Assembly: GCA_013287985.1 (NCBI GenBank)
Contig: JABDCT010000004.1
Span: forward strand, 1 to 64,000
Length of the DNA: 64,000 nt
Direction of reading: 5' to 3'
Origin: Chlamydiota bacterium
Lineage (GTDB): Bacteria; Chlamydiota; Chlamydiia; Chlamydiales; Rhabdochlamydiaceae
Shown piece by piece: positions 1-8,860 of this stretch; position 1 is the stretch's first letter, and every line of letters starts with the position of its first letter. The translations under genes were made by a program, and so were the position numbers. Under the pieces are notes generated by a model. It had not been told where the DNA came from. It searched no databases and was given only the letters and a program-made list of their open reading frames with translations.

Positions 1-339
1 CAAGCCGGCGCTCCTTTCGTGAGGGGCTACTGTACGCTTGCGCTCTATCGGCTGAATGTAGAAGGGCCCTACGAGGGCAATCTGCGCGCCTTTTTGTCCC
101 GCAATCTCTCCAGTGAAATCATTCGCCTAAAAGCTCCTGTTTCGCTCGATCAGCGCTTCGGCTCGAGCCGCTATGAGCTCACACCAGAGGATAGTTCACG
201 CCTGCTCATTGAAACGTATGAGACGCTTGCCGACCGCCACGATCCTCAGAGCATCGATCTTTTACTCAGCGCCATCAAGAGCGGGAATCCGAAAAATCGC
301 TCGGTCTTAGCAGGCCTGCTTCTCCACGCCTTGCAATAA
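1..339 (+). CDS. 3' end of a HEAT-repeat-like protein, cut by window edge
   Basis: Only the last 112 codons are present; the frame is open from base 1 to the TAA at 337-339. The visible part is alpha-helical, with phrases such as RGYCTLALYRLN and SIDLLLSAIKSGNPKNRS that resemble HEAT-type helical repeats used for protein binding. No catalytic motif is visible. The promoter of the next gene overlaps its last codons, so this gene probably ends a transcription unit. Assignment to the HEAT class is by general appearance only, and no function can be given. Confidence 0.55.
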   Translation, partial: QAGAPFVRGYCTLALYRLNVEGPYEGNLRAFLSRNLSSEIIRLKAPVSLDQRFGSSRYELTPEDSSRLLIETYETLADRHDPQSIDLLLSAIKSGNPKNRSVLAGLLLHALQ

Positions 340-358
340 CAAAGTTTCGTGTTATACT
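331..358 (+). promoter_or_regulatory. promoter of the lptD-like gene, probably leaderless
   Basis: A -35 box TTGCAA (331-336), a 16-nt spacer and a -10 box TATACT (353-358) precede the ATG at 368 with only 9 nt between. No Shine-Dalgarno sequence fits in that gap. Initiation at the usual distance would give a leader of about 2-3 nt. Confidence 0.6.
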
Positions 359-367
359 CTGTCTCTG

Positions 368-1555
368 ATGTGGAAACCTTTTTTGTTTTTTGCCCTTTGT
401 GCGATTGCTCCTCTTCAAGCTGAAGAAGGTCTTGTCGTCAATTTGAAAGACCCGGAATTTTCTCACGGTGTCTTGCAGACCGACAAGGGCGGCGTGGTCA
501 CAGCTCCGGGCCTGCGCATCCAAGCCAAAAACATCTCTTACACCGATAAAGTCACAGAGGGACGCCGCGTCCAAAAGATCGTTGCAGAAGGCGATCTGAT
601 GATCGAATATGGCGAGCAGGTCTTTATTGGGGAGCGGCTCGAATACGATCTTCTGGAGAATCGCGGCTCTTTGATCGACGGGAAGACCTTTGTCGATATC
701 TGGTTTATCGGCGGGGAAAAGATCGAACTCAAGCCCGACGGCAGTTTTGTCGTCTATGGCGGCTATATCACGACGAGTGAAAACGCCGATAGCGCCTGGG
801 AACTCAAGGCGGGCGCTGTGAAGATCTCCCCCGGAGGCATCCTCTCTGCAAAAAATATCCGCCTCAAGCTCGCTCAGATCCCGATCTTCTGGCTGCCCTC
901 GTTCAAGAGCAATTTGAAGTTCTTCCGCGACGCCCCTCTGCGCTTCCGCGTACTCTGGGATAAGGGGATCGGCCCGCGCATTTCGGCGCGTTACCGCTTT
1001 CTCTCCTGGCAGGAGTTCAACGCCTACCTGCGCTTAGACTACCGTCTCAAACTGGGACCCGGCGCGGCGCTTGAAACGGAGTACATCTCTCCCAACGACC
1101 GCACCTATTTTGTCACGCGCAGCTATGGTGCTTTTGACAAGAGTTTTCCAAATGAAAAGGGCAATCGCCGCTATCGCCTGCAAGGACTTTTGACCACTGT
1201 CAGCCCTGATGAAAAAACAGAAGTGCACCTGCAGTGGGACAAGATGAGCGACGACCGCATGGTCAGCGATTTCAAAGATCCCGACTTTGAGGTCAATACG
1301 CAGAAGAGCACCTATTTTCAAGTGGTCCATAGCGAAGACAACTCGTTTGGCACTCTGCGCGTTAGACCGCGCATCAACTCCTTCCAGACTCTGAACCAGC
1401 AGCTGCCCTACCTGGTCTTTGGCCTCCGCCCCTTTGAGGTCGGACGGACCGGCGTTATCGGCGAGAGCGCAGCGCGCGCCTCTTTTCTCGACTACACCTT
1501 CCCGGATACGCTCGAATTCCATCTGCTTTTATCCGCACTATCACGCCGCGGCTAA
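368..1555 (+). pseudogene. lptD: LptD (OstA) outer-membrane LPS-assembly protein, N-terminal part only
   Basis: LptD inserts lipopolysaccharide into the outer leaflet of the outer membrane. The product starts with a signal peptide (about residues 1-18, ending PLQA), followed by an OstA/LptA-like beta domain (about 25-170) and then alternating strands typical of the barrel start, including RVRPRINSFQTLNQQLPY and [11 protein letters not shown]. The frame stops at 1555 after 395 residues, roughly half of a normal LptD. After about 1510 the barrel-like reading seems to continue in another frame (TITPRL, then APSFTAL near 1600) and then passes into XseA sequence. The gene therefore looks frameshifted and fused to a truncated xseA. 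LptD is expected to be essential in an LPS-producing organism, so either an intact copy exists elsewhere or this is a misassembly. Confidence 0.75.
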
Positions 1556-1605
1556 AGAAAAAACCGCAAGCGCTCATCGCCCCTTCGTTTACCGCTCTCG
1601 CTGCC

Positions 1606-2379
1606 TGTGCTATTGAAGAATTTAATCGCTATGAGCTGGCAGATGTGCTGATTGTCGGAAGAGGCGGTGGGAGCTTAGAAGACCTCTGGCCCTTTAACGA
1701 AGAGATCGTCGCCCGGGCGATTAGAATGTCGCAGATCCCGATCATTTCCGCAGTAGGCCATGAGACCGATTTTTGCATCGCCGACTTTGTCGCCGATGTG
1801 CGCGCCCCCACTCCATCGGCAGCAGCCGAGATTGCCACAGTGGAAAAGAGCGCAGAACTCATGCATTTGGCGAAAACTTCTCTGCGGCTTTCTCAGACTG
1901 TCCAAGGGCTCGTGCGCAACCAGCGGCGCTCACTGACCCAGCTCATAAAATCCACCCCCCGCCATATTACAGCCCGCTATGCCCAAATGCTCGACGACGC
2001 CAAAGAATCTCTTATCACGTCTCTGCGCACTCTTGTCCAGCGCAGAAGCCTACAGGTGGGGGCGCTCGCTCGCCAGCGCGAACTCCTTAAGCCCTCCGCC
2101 AAAATTGCGCAGATGCGCACCAAGCTCCAAAAGGAGGAGGAGATCATCGTCCGCCGCATGCGCCAGCTGATCCAGAGGCGTGCCGAGCGGCTGCAGGGGT
2201 TGACCTCGCATCTCAACGGAATCGACCCGCGCCACCTCCTCGCCAAGGGGTATGCGATTGTCTTCCGCGAAAAGGAGCCGTCAGTTATTCTTTCGAAAAG
2301 TTCCGTAGAGCCTGAAGAGGCCCTCCGTGTACAGCTTAGCGACGGGCAAATTCTCGTCCATGTGGATAAAGTATTATGA
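1606..2379 (+). pseudogene. xseA: exonuclease VII large subunit, C-terminal part only
   Basis: XseA forms exonuclease VII with XseB and degrades single-stranded DNA to oligonucleotides. The frame shows the family core [15 protein letters not shown] and [17 protein letters not shown], then a long coiled-coil region and the C-terminal motif LAKGYAIV. About 255 residues are recognisable from AIEEFNRYE (near 1610); the N-terminal OB-fold and early catalytic region, about 170 residues, are missing. No convincing start codon lies in frame; a GTG at 1645 falls inside the conserved core. It overlaps xseB by 4 nt, as expected for the native operon. It is joined upstream to lptD sequence. The remnant is unlikely to be functional alone. 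Confidence 0.8.
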
Positions 2380-2645
2380 ATTCTTTTAGTTTTGAACAGG
2401 CCTATGAAAGGCTCGAAAAAATCGTCGAGAAAATGAACTCTTCTTCCATTTCTTTGGATGAAGCGCTTCAACTCTACGAAGAAGCCGATGGGCTGATCTC
2501 CTCTTGCCAAAAACGCCTCTCAGAAGCGGAACAGAAGATCGAAATTCTGCTGAAAAACCAGGGCGGCGCAACCGTTGTTGATGAGAGCGGACGGCCTGTC
2601 ACTGAAGCCTTTCAACCCACTCGCGGAGCCCCTCTGAACGTATGA
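2376..2645 (+). CDS. xseB: exonuclease VII small subunit
   Basis: This 89-residue helical protein is the small regulatory subunit of exonuclease VII. Family features are [16 protein letters not shown] near the N-terminus, [15 protein letters not shown] in the middle and [15 protein letters not shown] towards the end, forming the helical hairpin that binds the XseA coiled coil. It overlaps the xseA remnant and dxs by 4 nt on each side, so translation is coupled. The gene is intact although its partner upstream is truncated. Extra C-terminal residues after GGAT follow the typical XseB core. Confidence 0.93.
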   Translation: MNSFSFEQAYERLEKIVEKMNSSSISLDEALQLYEEADGLISSCQKRLSEAEQKIEILLKNQGGATVVDESGRPVTEAFQPTRGAPLNV

Positions 2646-4414
2646 CGCTCTTGTCTTCGATCCACACTCCTCGCGATCTGAAGGCGCTTACTCTAGTTGA
2701 GCTCGAAGAGCTTGCCGCTGAGATGCGTCAAACCATCATCGATGTGATGGCAGTCAACGGCGGGCATCTTGGATCGAATCTCGGCACCGTCGAAATGATG
2801 GTGGCTCTCCACCGCGTATTCAACTCCCCCGAAGATAAATTCATATTCGATGTCAGCCACCAGAGCTACCCCCACAAACTCTTGACGGGCAGAGCAGCAA
2901 AATTTGCGCAGATCCGCCGCTACAAAGGCCTGTGCGGCTTCTCTTGCCCCGCTGAATCCCCTCACGACCATTTCTACGCAGGTCATGCGGGAACCGCAAT
3001 TTCTTCTGCCCTCGGCCTTGCCAAAAACCGCGACCTCTCCGGCCGTTCGGAATATGTTCTTCCGATCATTGGCGACGCGACGCTCTCGTGCGGCATGGCC
3101 CTAGAAGCCCTAAACAATCTCCCCAAAGCCTTGAAACGCTTTATCCTCGTCTTAAACGACAACCGCATGTCGATTTCCTATAACGTCGGAGCCATCGCCC
3201 AGATCCTCAGCAGCGGCACTTTTTCCAAGCCTGCGGCGACCTTCTTCGAACAGTTCAACTTGAAGTATGTAGGACCGATCGACGGTCACGACATCATGAA
3301 GATGATCGAAGCCCTAGAGGATTGCAAAGATAGCACGCGTCCCATTCTCCTCCACCTCATCACGGTCAAAGGAAAGGGGATGGAAAGCGCCACGCAAAAT
3401 CCGATCTCTTGGCACGGCTGTAAACCCTTCGACAAAGTGACGGGAAAAATGCTTGAAGGCGGCAGTAACAAGCCCACCTTCCCCAAGATTTTCGGTCGCC
3501 ATCTCCTAAAAATGGCAGAGAACGATCCGAGCCTGGTTGCGATTACTCCTGCGACGCCCTATGGTTCGTGCCTGACCGAGATGATGCAGAAATTCCCCGA
3601 TCGCTGTTTCGACGTCGGCATAGCTGAAGAGCATGCCGTGACCTTTAGCGGGGGCTTAGCTTATGGCAAAAAAATGAAGGTTGTGTGCGCGATCTACGCC
3701 ACCTTCTTCCAGCGCGCCCTCGATAATCTCTTCCAAGACGTCTGCCTCCCCGGTTTTCCCGTCGTCTTTACGCTCGACCGCGGAGGACTCTCCGCCGAAG
3801 ACGGCTCTACGCACCATGGCATCTACGACATCTCTTTCTTGAATACGATGCCGAATATGGTGATCTGCCAGCCGCGCGATGGGCATCTCCTTAAAGAGCT
3901 GCTGGAAAGCGCATTCAGCTGGGGACGCCCCACCGCCATCCGCTATCCGAATATGGCGACAGAAGAACGAGACGCACCAATTGAACGGCGCGAACTAGGA
4001 AAAGGAGAAATCCTCACCCATGGCAGCGATATCGCCCTGATTGCCCTTGGCCATATGACGCGCACGGCTTTTGCCGTCCGCGACCTGCTCGCCGAAGCGG
4101 GCATCAGCGCAAGCGTCATCGATCCGATCTTCCTAAAACCCCTCGATGCTGAACTCTTCTATGAGGTCTTCACCAGCCATAAGTGCGCCGTCACGATTGA
4201 AGAGCACTCGGTCAGCGGCGGACTAGGGATGATCATGAACTCCTTTGTTGTGCGCAACGGCTTCCGCATTCCCCTCTTTAATTTCGGCATCCCCGATGCA
4301 TTTGTCGAGCAGGGCACGTATCCTGAGCTCATCAATGAGATTGGCCTTGATGCAGCTTCGATTGCTCGCACTCTGATCAAGCAATACAACATGGAGCTCG
4401 CACCGATTTTATGA
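2642..4414 (+). CDS. dxs: 1-deoxy-D-xylulose-5-phosphate synthase
   Basis: Dxs condenses pyruvate and glyceraldehyde-3-phosphate to DXP, the first step of the MEP isoprenoid pathway, using thiamine diphosphate; isoprenoids feed menaquinone made by genes in this window. The 590-residue product (slightly shorter than the usual 620) has the N-terminal GGHLGSNLG, the ThDP region [15 protein letters not shown] to LNDNRMSIS (about residues 143-175), the catalytic-Glu segment [15 protein letters not shown] (about 325-340) and the transketolase C-domain. The canonical GDG of the ThDP motif reads GDA here, which I recall also from other chlamydial Dxs proteins. The gene overlaps xseB and nadK by 4 nt. 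Confidence 0.95.
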   Translation: MTLLSSIHTPRDLKALTLVELEELAAEMRQTIIDVMAVNGGHLGSNLGTVEMMVALHRVFNSPEDKFIFDVSHQSYPHKLLTGRAAKFAQIRRYKGLCGFSCPAESPHDHFYAGHAGTAISSALGLAKNRDLSGRSEYVLPIIGDATLSCGMALEALNNLPKALKRFILVLNDNRMSISYNVGAIAQILSSGTFSKPAATFFEQFNLKYVGPIDGHDIMKMIEALEDCKDSTRPILLHLITVKGKGMESATQNPISWHGCKPFDKVTGKMLEGGSNKPTFPKIFGRHLLKMAENDPSLVAITPATPYGSCLTEMMQKFPDRCFDVGIAEEHAVTFSGGLAYGKKMKVVCAIYATFFQRALDNLFQDVCLPGFPVVFTLDRGGLSAEDGSTHHGIYDISFLNTMPNMVICQPRDGHLLKELLESAFSWGRPTAIRYPNMATEERDAPIERRELGKGEILTHGSDIALIALGHMTRTAFAVRDLLAEAGISASVIDPIFLKPLDAELFYEVFTSHKCAVTIEEHSVSGGLGMIMNSFVVRNGFRIPLFNFGIPDAFVEQGTYPELINEIGLDAASIARTLIKQYNMELAPIL

Positions 4415-5250
4415 TGCTCGCTCTCTTCCCCCATTCACAGAAAAAAGAGTCGCGCCATCTTGCGATTAGCATCCAAGAGTTTCTCACGACGCGCGGCGCG
4501 CAGGTCGTTGCAGAAGATGAGGAAGCACCTCAGATTGGCGCGATTCCTCTCTCTGAAGTCAATCCGAAGGAGATCGATTTTATCGTCTCCATGGGCGGCG
4601 ATGGCACCATTTTGCGCCTTGTGCATAAATACGCCGAACTCGACGCAGCCGTTATCGGGATTAATCTCGGCCATCTCGGCTTCATGGCGGATATTCCCCT
4701 CACCGACCTCTACCCCAGCCTGCAAGATCTCATCAGTGGAAACTATGCGATAGACGAACGCCTTAGCATTGAAGGCGAGCTTCCCTCCGGAGAGACCTTT
4801 TTTGCCGTCAACGACATCGTCGTGCACCGCGGTGTCAACCCCTCGCTTGTCGAAATGGGGATCCACGTCGATGATCTCTACCTAAATACTTTCGAAGCGG
4901 ACGGCATAATTGTCGCCACCCCGAATGGCTCGACTGCCTATTCACTTGCTGCAGGCGGCCCTATCGTCACTCCATCGCTTAATGCCTTTGTCCTCACTCC
5001 TGTCAGCCCCCACACCATTTCCAATCGGCCCATGGTGCTCACTGCCGACCAGACGATCCAGATCCAATACTTGAGCGCCTACGATGCCCTCTCCGTCAGT
5101 GCAGACGGCATCACCCACCACGAATTGAAAACAGGCGATGTGCTCAAAATACGACGTGGCAAAAAAGTTTTCCGCATGGTACATCTCATAAGACGCGACT
5201 ATTTCTCCACCCTTCGCTCCAAGCTCAACTGGTCAGGTAAACTAAGATGA
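4411..5250 (+). CDS. nadK: NAD kinase
   Basis: NadK phosphorylates NAD+ to NADP+ with ATP. The 279-residue protein has the diagnostic GGDGT motif ([10 protein letters not shown], about residues 59-68), the [10 protein letters not shown] segment, the N-D pair in [10 protein letters not shown], and the C-domain signature [20 protein letters not shown]. Length and motif order are normal. It is the fourth gene of the xseA-xseB-dxs-nadK-permease run and overlaps both neighbours by 4 nt. Metabolically it fits beside dxs, because the later MEP steps consume NADPH. Confidence 0.94.
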   Translation: MMLALFPHSQKKESRHLAISIQEFLTTRGAQVVAEDEEAPQIGAIPLSEVNPKEIDFIVSMGGDGTILRLVHKYAELDAAVIGINLGHLGFMADIPLTDLYPSLQDLISGNYAIDERLSIEGELPSGETFFAVNDIVVHRGVNPSLVEMGIHVDDLYLNTFEADGIIVATPNGSTAYSLAAGGPIVTPSLNAFVLTPVSPHTISNRPMVLTADQTIQIQYLSAYDALSVSADGITHHELKTGDVLKIRRGKKVFRMVHLIRRDYFSTLRSKLNWSGKLR

Positions 5251-6620
5251 TAAAAGGCAAAAAAGTACTCGGACTCTTTCAACTCGTCATGATCAACGTG
5301 ATCGCAGTCGATAGCATCCGCACGCTGCCATTTTCGGCGGTTTACGGCTTCAGTCTGGTCTTTTTCTACTTGCTAGCTGCCCTCACCTTTTTTATCCCTA
5401 CAGCGCTCGTGTCTGCCGAGCTCGGCACAGGCTGGCCCACCCGCGGCGGCATCTACGTCTGGGTGCGCGAAGCATTTGGCAAGCGCTTTAGCTTTGTTGT
5501 CATCTGGCTCAACTGGATCTACAACATCATCTGGTACCCGACCATTCTCGCACTGATTGCCGGCACCTTCACCTATCTCTTCAACCCCGCTTACGCCGAA
5601 AACAGCACTTATATGGCCTCCGCTGTCCTCATCCTCTTTTGGGGAGCCACACTGATCAACTGCTTCGGCATGATAGCTTCTAGCATCCTCAGTGCGGTTG
5701 GCGCGCTCCTGGGCACCATTGTCCCTATGCTGCTGATCATCTGCCTCGGCATCGTCTGGCTAGGCACCGACAAAGCCACGCAGATCACCTTCTCGTGGAA
5801 AGAATTCTTCCCTCAAGCCAATTCGATGGGCAATCTCGCCTTTCTCACGAACGTGCTCTTCGGACTCCTCGGCCTAGAAATGGCGGCGACCCATGCCGCT
5901 GAGATGCGCAATCCCAAACGCGACTACCCTCGCTCGCTCTTCATCGCCTGCATCATCATCCTCGGATCGATCGTCTTCGCATCGCTGGCTATTGCTTTCG
6001 TCGTTCCCGGTAAAGACCTCAGCCTCGTCGTCGGGGTCATGCAAGCCTTTTCCATCTTCATCGACGCTTTCCAGCTCCCCTGGTTAAAACCGGTCATCGC
6101 GCTCGCCATCGTCATCGGTGGATTAGCTGGCGTGGGCGCATGGATCATCGGCCCGACAAAAGGCCTGCAGGTCGCCAGCCAAGACGGCAGCCTGCCTAAA
6201 TTTCTCTCGCGCACCAACAAGAGCGGCGCCCCTGTGCCCATCCTGCTCATACAAGCGTGCCTCGTCTCTGTTCTCTGCCTCGCCTTTATCTTCATGCCGA
6301 CCGTGAGCAGCTCCTTCTGGCTGCTCTCCGCGATGACGGCCCAACTCGCTCTTCTCGTCTACGTTGCTCTATTCCTAGCCGCCCTCAAGCTCCACCACTC
6401 CAAGCCTCACGTCCAGCGCTCATTCCGCGTCCCCGGCAAAACCCCCGGCATCTGGGTCACCTGCTCGCTCGGGATCCTCTGCTGCGTCACCGTGATCCTC
6501 GTCGGCTTCCTCCCGCCTTCTCAAGTGCCTATTACGAATCTCTTTGGCTATGAGCTCACCCTCATAGGCGGAATGCTCTTCTTCTGCATCGCCCCGCTTT
6601 TCATTTTCAAATCAAAATAA
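5247..6620 (+). CDS. APC-superfamily amino-acid permease
   Basis: The 457-residue protein has about twelve hydrophobic segments and the APC-family features of an inner-membrane amino-acid transporter or antiporter: an N-terminal GLFQLVMINVIAVDSI, the helix-1/2 region ELGTGWPTRGGIYVWVREAFG and the GLEMAATHAAEMRNPKRDYPR segment. These resemble the glutamate/GABA-type branch, but the substrate cannot be read from sequence. It ends the dxs-nadK unit and starts inside nadK by a 4-nt overlap. A diverged, truncated copy of its last 200 bases lies at 7836-8040, so this locus once carried two permease genes. Confidence 0.88.
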   Translation: MIKGKKVLGLFQLVMINVIAVDSIRTLPFSAVYGFSLVFFYLLAALTFFIPTALVSAELGTGWPTRGGIYVWVREAFGKRFSFVVIWLNWIYNIIWYPTILALIAGTFTYLFNPAYAENSTYMASAVLILFWGATLINCFGMIASSILSAVGALLGTIVPMLLIICLGIVWLGTDKATQITFSWKEFFPQANSMGNLAFLTNVLFGLLGLEMAATHAAEMRNPKRDYPRSLFIACIIILGSIVFASLAIAFVVPGKDLSLVVGVMQAFSIFIDAFQLPWLKPVIALAIVIGGLAGVGAWIIGPTKGLQVASQDGSLPKFLSRTNKSGAPVPILLIQACLVSVLCLAFIFMPTVSSSFWLLSAMTAQLALLVYVALFLAALKLHHSKPHVQRSFRVPGKTPGIWVTCSLGILCCVTVILVGFLPPSQVPITNLFGYELTLIGGMLFFCIAPLFIFKSK

Positions 6621-6665
6621 ATTATTTTAACTCACGGAATGGCTTTAATTTCCTATAATGCTGAT

Positions 6666-6874
6666 ATAGCATCAGAAATTAATAGAGTATGGAGAACTGT
6701 TGGGGTTGTGGTTGTTGTTAATTCAGCTGCTTTTCTAATTCTTGATCCATCAACCCTTTACTCACAAGGGCTGAAACTTCTATTGCAAGAATAATGTGGG
6801 AGATCAAAGGCTCACCCGAAGTGATTTCTCAAGTCACCTATGCAAAAAACTGCCTGAATAGACAGAACAAATGA
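6666..6874 (+). pseudogene. decayed, internally deleted copy of the 8097/8453 gene pair
   Basis: From 6666 the frame reads IASEINRVWRTVGVVVV and DPSTLYSQG, matching the N-terminus of the 8097 and 8861 proteins. Its start codon has become ATA and two codons are missing. At 6792-6796 a TAATG joins this piece to WEIKGSPEVISQVTYAKNC, which matches the middle of the 8453 product (WEIKGSPAVISQVAYAKSC). The 3' half of the first gene and the 5' half of the second are deleted, and the end is truncated. A TATAAT box 6 nt before the dead start mirrors the promoter placement at 8097. The stretch 6621-6935 otherwise holds only this remnant and the palindrome at 6882. Confidence 0.85.
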
Positions 6875-6881
6875 AAAATTC

Positions 6882-6931
6882 ACAGGATATTAGGGCGTGT
6901 CGTCAATTGATGACACGCCCTAATATCTTGT
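6882..6931. repeat. 50-bp palindrome, repeat family member, likely bidirectional terminator
   Basis: Two 25-nt arms meet without a loop, with two mismatching positions. The outer ends (ACAGGATATTAGG) are shared with palindromes at 10913 and 40437; the inner part (GCGTGTCGTCAATTG) is shared with 9194. It lies between the 3' ends of the pseudogene at 6666 and the minus-strand gene at 6936, where a two-way terminator would be useful. Confidence 0.8.
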
Positions 6932-6935
6932 TTCT

Positions 6936-7670
6936 TTACATCTCTATCTTTTCTATATCGATATCTTGGTTATTAGAAAGTTGAGGGATATATCTGTTTG
7001 CAAATTTAATTGCAGCGCGCTTAAGAGATTCGTCATCCCCGAAATAACGTAAAACTCTCCCAAAAACAGTCTCTGACTGATATAGTCTTTGTTCAGAGGT
7101 CACCCGAATCCCAACCCCTTCTTGGAGAACGTATTGTTTAGCAGATGCATCAAATTCTATCCAGAGCCATCTCACCTGAATCAGCTCTGGCTTTTTTTCC
7201 TGCATTTTTTTTGATATCGCTGCGATCTGACGCTCGGCCGTTTGTACATTGAAATCATCACTTCTAGCGTTCTCTTCGTAGTATTTATGATGAATTATCT
7301 GGCGCTCGCCAGAAGCATTTTGAACCCATAGCATATGAAAACAAGGCTTTTTCACTTGTATCCTACCCGCAAGAAATCCCGCCTGTGTTTCAACAACATT
7401 TCTTATACTATGATCCCCGCTGCCAGTAGGATTATTCTCCCTTTCTTGGCTGGGTTTCTCTATAGTGGATCCAAAACAACTTAGAATCGCAGTCCATATC
7501 CTGGAGATAAACGAAGTGAACGAGCTCCAGATGCCGCCTAGACAGCTCTCCGATTTCGACTCGATGGAGGAAGAAAAAACAGTCGACGATTGAATATTCA
7601 AAATATGATTAGAAGACGATGGGATTGGTCTTTCGAACTTCGAGCTATTATTGATTATTGGGGAACACAT
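6936..7670 (-). CDS. Cys/Ser-rich island protein, paralogue 1 of 3
   Basis: I do not recognise this 244-residue protein. It belongs to a three-member family with 9282-10046 and 10100-10840. The N-terminal third is Ser/Thr-rich, then carries the family signature SSTVFSSSIESK followed by SCLGGIWSSFTSFIS and a second aromatic/Cys stretch ending CFG, which looks like a short amphipathic membrane-binding segment. The C-terminal part shares KKPCFHMLWVQNASGER and IQVRWLWIEFD with paralogue 2. The chosen start (7670) has GGAG 6 nt upstream at 7677-7680; an earlier in-frame ATG exists at 7691. The layout and lineage would suit a secreted effector, but that is inference. Confidence 0.75.
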   Translation of the reverse strand: MCSPIINNSSKFERPIPSSSNHILNIQSSTVFSSSIESKSESCLGGIWSSFTSFISRIWTAILSCFGSTIEKPSQERENNPTGSGDHSIRNVVETQAGFLAGRIQVKKPCFHMLWVQNASGERQIIHHKYYEENARSDDFNVQTAERQIAAISKKMQEKKPELIQVRWLWIEFDASAKQYVLQEGVGIRVTSEQRLYQSETVFGRVLRYFGDDESLKRAAIKFANRYIPQLSNNQDIDIEKIEM

Positions 7671-7733
7671 AAAACACTCCATTTTTAACAAGCATTTTAA
7701 ACTGAACTGTAATAGATTTCAATTGTTTTCTAA

Positions 7734-7797
7734 CAGCTCTCCGATTTCGACTCGAAGGAGGAAGAAAAAACTGTCGAGGGTTAAATATTCAAAAATT
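7734..7797 (-). pseudogene. fragment of a fourth Cys/Ser-rich family gene
   Basis: About 60 bases nearly repeat 7541-7605, the part of paralogue 1 encoding STVFSSSIESK and its flanks, with a few substitutions and small changes. No frame remains open. It lies just upstream of paralogue 1, between it and the permease remnant, and marks where another family member was lost during the duplication of this island. Confidence 0.75.
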
Positions 7798-7835
7798 TCT
7801 TGTTATTTATTCCATAAAAATCCACCTATTCCTAG

Positions 7836-8040
7836 CCTCATGTCCAGCGCTCTTTCCGCGTTCCCGGCAAAACTCCCGGAATCTGGGTCACCTGCTCGCT
7901 CGGGATCCTCTGCTGGGTCACCGTGATCCTCGTCGGCTTCTCAAGTGCCTATTACGAATCTCTTTGGCTATGAGCTCACCCTCATAGGCGGCATGCTCTT
8001 CTTCTGCATTGCTCCACTCTTTATCTTCAAAACCAAATAA
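7836..8040 (+). pseudogene. 3' remnant of a second APC permease gene
   Basis: This stretch aligns with the last 210 or so bases of the permease at 5247-6620, up to and including its TAA. An 11-base deletion after GTCGGCTTC breaks the frame. By my reading about a dozen of the differences are synonymous third-position changes and only two alter an amino acid (Cys to Trp, Ser to Thr). That pattern indicates the lost gene diverged while still coding for protein, before most of it was deleted. The rest of 7671-8096 holds only the fragment at 7734 and AT-rich sequence. Confidence 0.88.
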
Positions 8041-8084
8041 ACTATTACAATTATTTTTAGTGTGAAATAATTAAGCGACTGAGG

Positions 8085-8090
8085 TACAGT
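8085..8090 (+). promoter_or_regulatory. putative -10 box of the 8097 gene
   Basis: TACAGT ends 6 nt before the ATG at 8097. The decayed copy has TATAAT in the same position relative to its dead start at 6666. A GAGG at 8081-8084 lies 12 nt upstream of the ATG, so a weak Shine-Dalgarno role cannot be excluded. No good -35 box is visible. Confidence 0.35.
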
Positions 8091-8096
8091 GTATGC

Positions 8097-8447
8097 ATGG
8101 CAACAGAAGTTAATTCAAATAGAGCATGGTCAATTGCTGGTACAGTTATTATTTTTAATGCAACTGCTTTTTATGTTCTTACACCAGAAACCCTTTATTC
8201 CGCTGGGATGACATTCCTTTGTTCCACAGCCGCAGGATTAATTGCCGAAGGCTGCTTTCGCTTATCCGAAAGATTGGCTGATGATAGAACCTATCAACCC
8301 AAACCAGGACTAGATCCTAAAATGGATCCACTTTTCTACAGAAGTACCAATCCCTTGCAAATTGCTTATGCTCAAACTGAATACGGCAAAAGAAAGGCTG
8401 CAGAGTTAGAACAATCAGCATTGCAGCGCATAAAAGAAAAGAAATAA
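8097..8447 (+). CDS. small two-helix membrane protein of the duplicated island
   Basis: I do not recognise this 116-residue protein. Two hydrophobic segments (about residues 10-28, WSIAGTVIIFNATAFYVL, and 39-57, AGMTFLCSTAAGLIAEGCF) suggest a membrane hairpin; the rest is charged and ends with Lys/Glu-rich helix. It is paralogous to 8861-9175 (shared EVN-NRAW, GMTFL-STA-GLIAEGCF-L-ER) and to the pseudogene at 6666. It is followed after 5 nt by 8453, and the same order is preserved in the decayed copy, so the two genes form a cassette. Function unknown. Confidence 0.75.
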   Translation: MATEVNSNRAWSIAGTVIIFNATAFYVLTPETLYSAGMTFLCSTAAGLIAEGCFRLSERLADDRTYQPKPGLDPKMDPLFYRSTNPLQIAYAQTEYGKRKAAELEQSALQRIKEKK

Positions 8448-8452
8448 GGAAT

Positions 8453-8851
8453 ATGTCAACCGATCTATCGATTTTCACCCAAGCCGCAGAGTCCTTTTTT
8501 ACTGGAGACAATGCGAAAGGGAATGCGCTGCTTTCCAAAGGTTATGGCTTATGCCCAGATGCTCAAACAACTATCGCAAGACAAATATGGGAGATCAAAG
8601 GATCTCCGGCTGTGATCTCACAAGTTGCCTATGCAAAGAGTTGCTTTGAGAATGATGAAGCAACTGCAGAAGAAAGAGCTCGTGCTATCAATGCCTATAT
8701 CCAAATCAAGCGGCCTATTGCCGAGCCTAAGACTCTTGAAGATTACTGGAGTCTAACATCCGTCGTACAAACTTGTTTCGACCACTTGGAAAAGGTAGCA
8801 GGATGGGCAGAAGAAAATGCCCTACTCATGGCTGTGTTACTTCATAAATAA
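8453..8851 (+). CDS. small soluble helical protein paired with the 8097 gene
   Basis: This 132-residue protein has no hydrophobic signal and looks all-helical (IFTQAAESFFTGDNAKGNA, ARAINAYIQIKRPIAEPKT, DYWSLTSVVQTCFDHLEK). I cannot place it in a family. The middle region WEIKGSPAVISQVAYAKSC is the part that survives in the pseudogene at 6666-6874. It sits between two paralogous small membrane proteins and is very probably cotranscribed with them (5-nt and 9-nt gaps). A soluble protein alternating with membrane hairpins could mean a complex at the membrane; that is inference only. Confidence 0.75.
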   Translation: MSTDLSIFTQAAESFFTGDNAKGNALLSKGYGLCPDAQTTIARQIWEIKGSPAVISQVAYAKSCFENDEATAEERARAINAYIQIKRPIAEPKTLEDYWSLTSVVQTCFDHLEKVAGWAEENALLMAVLLHK

Positions 8852-8860
8852 GGGGGCTTC

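Noticed and set aside
1034-1522. 162-residue open frame on the minus strand inside lptD
   Set aside because: It is antisense to a clear LptD coding region and has no family-like pattern; it arises from codon bias in G+C-rich sequence.
368-2379. A single LptD-XseA fusion protein
   Set aside because: The two parts are in different frames with stops between them, so no continuous fusion protein can be made.
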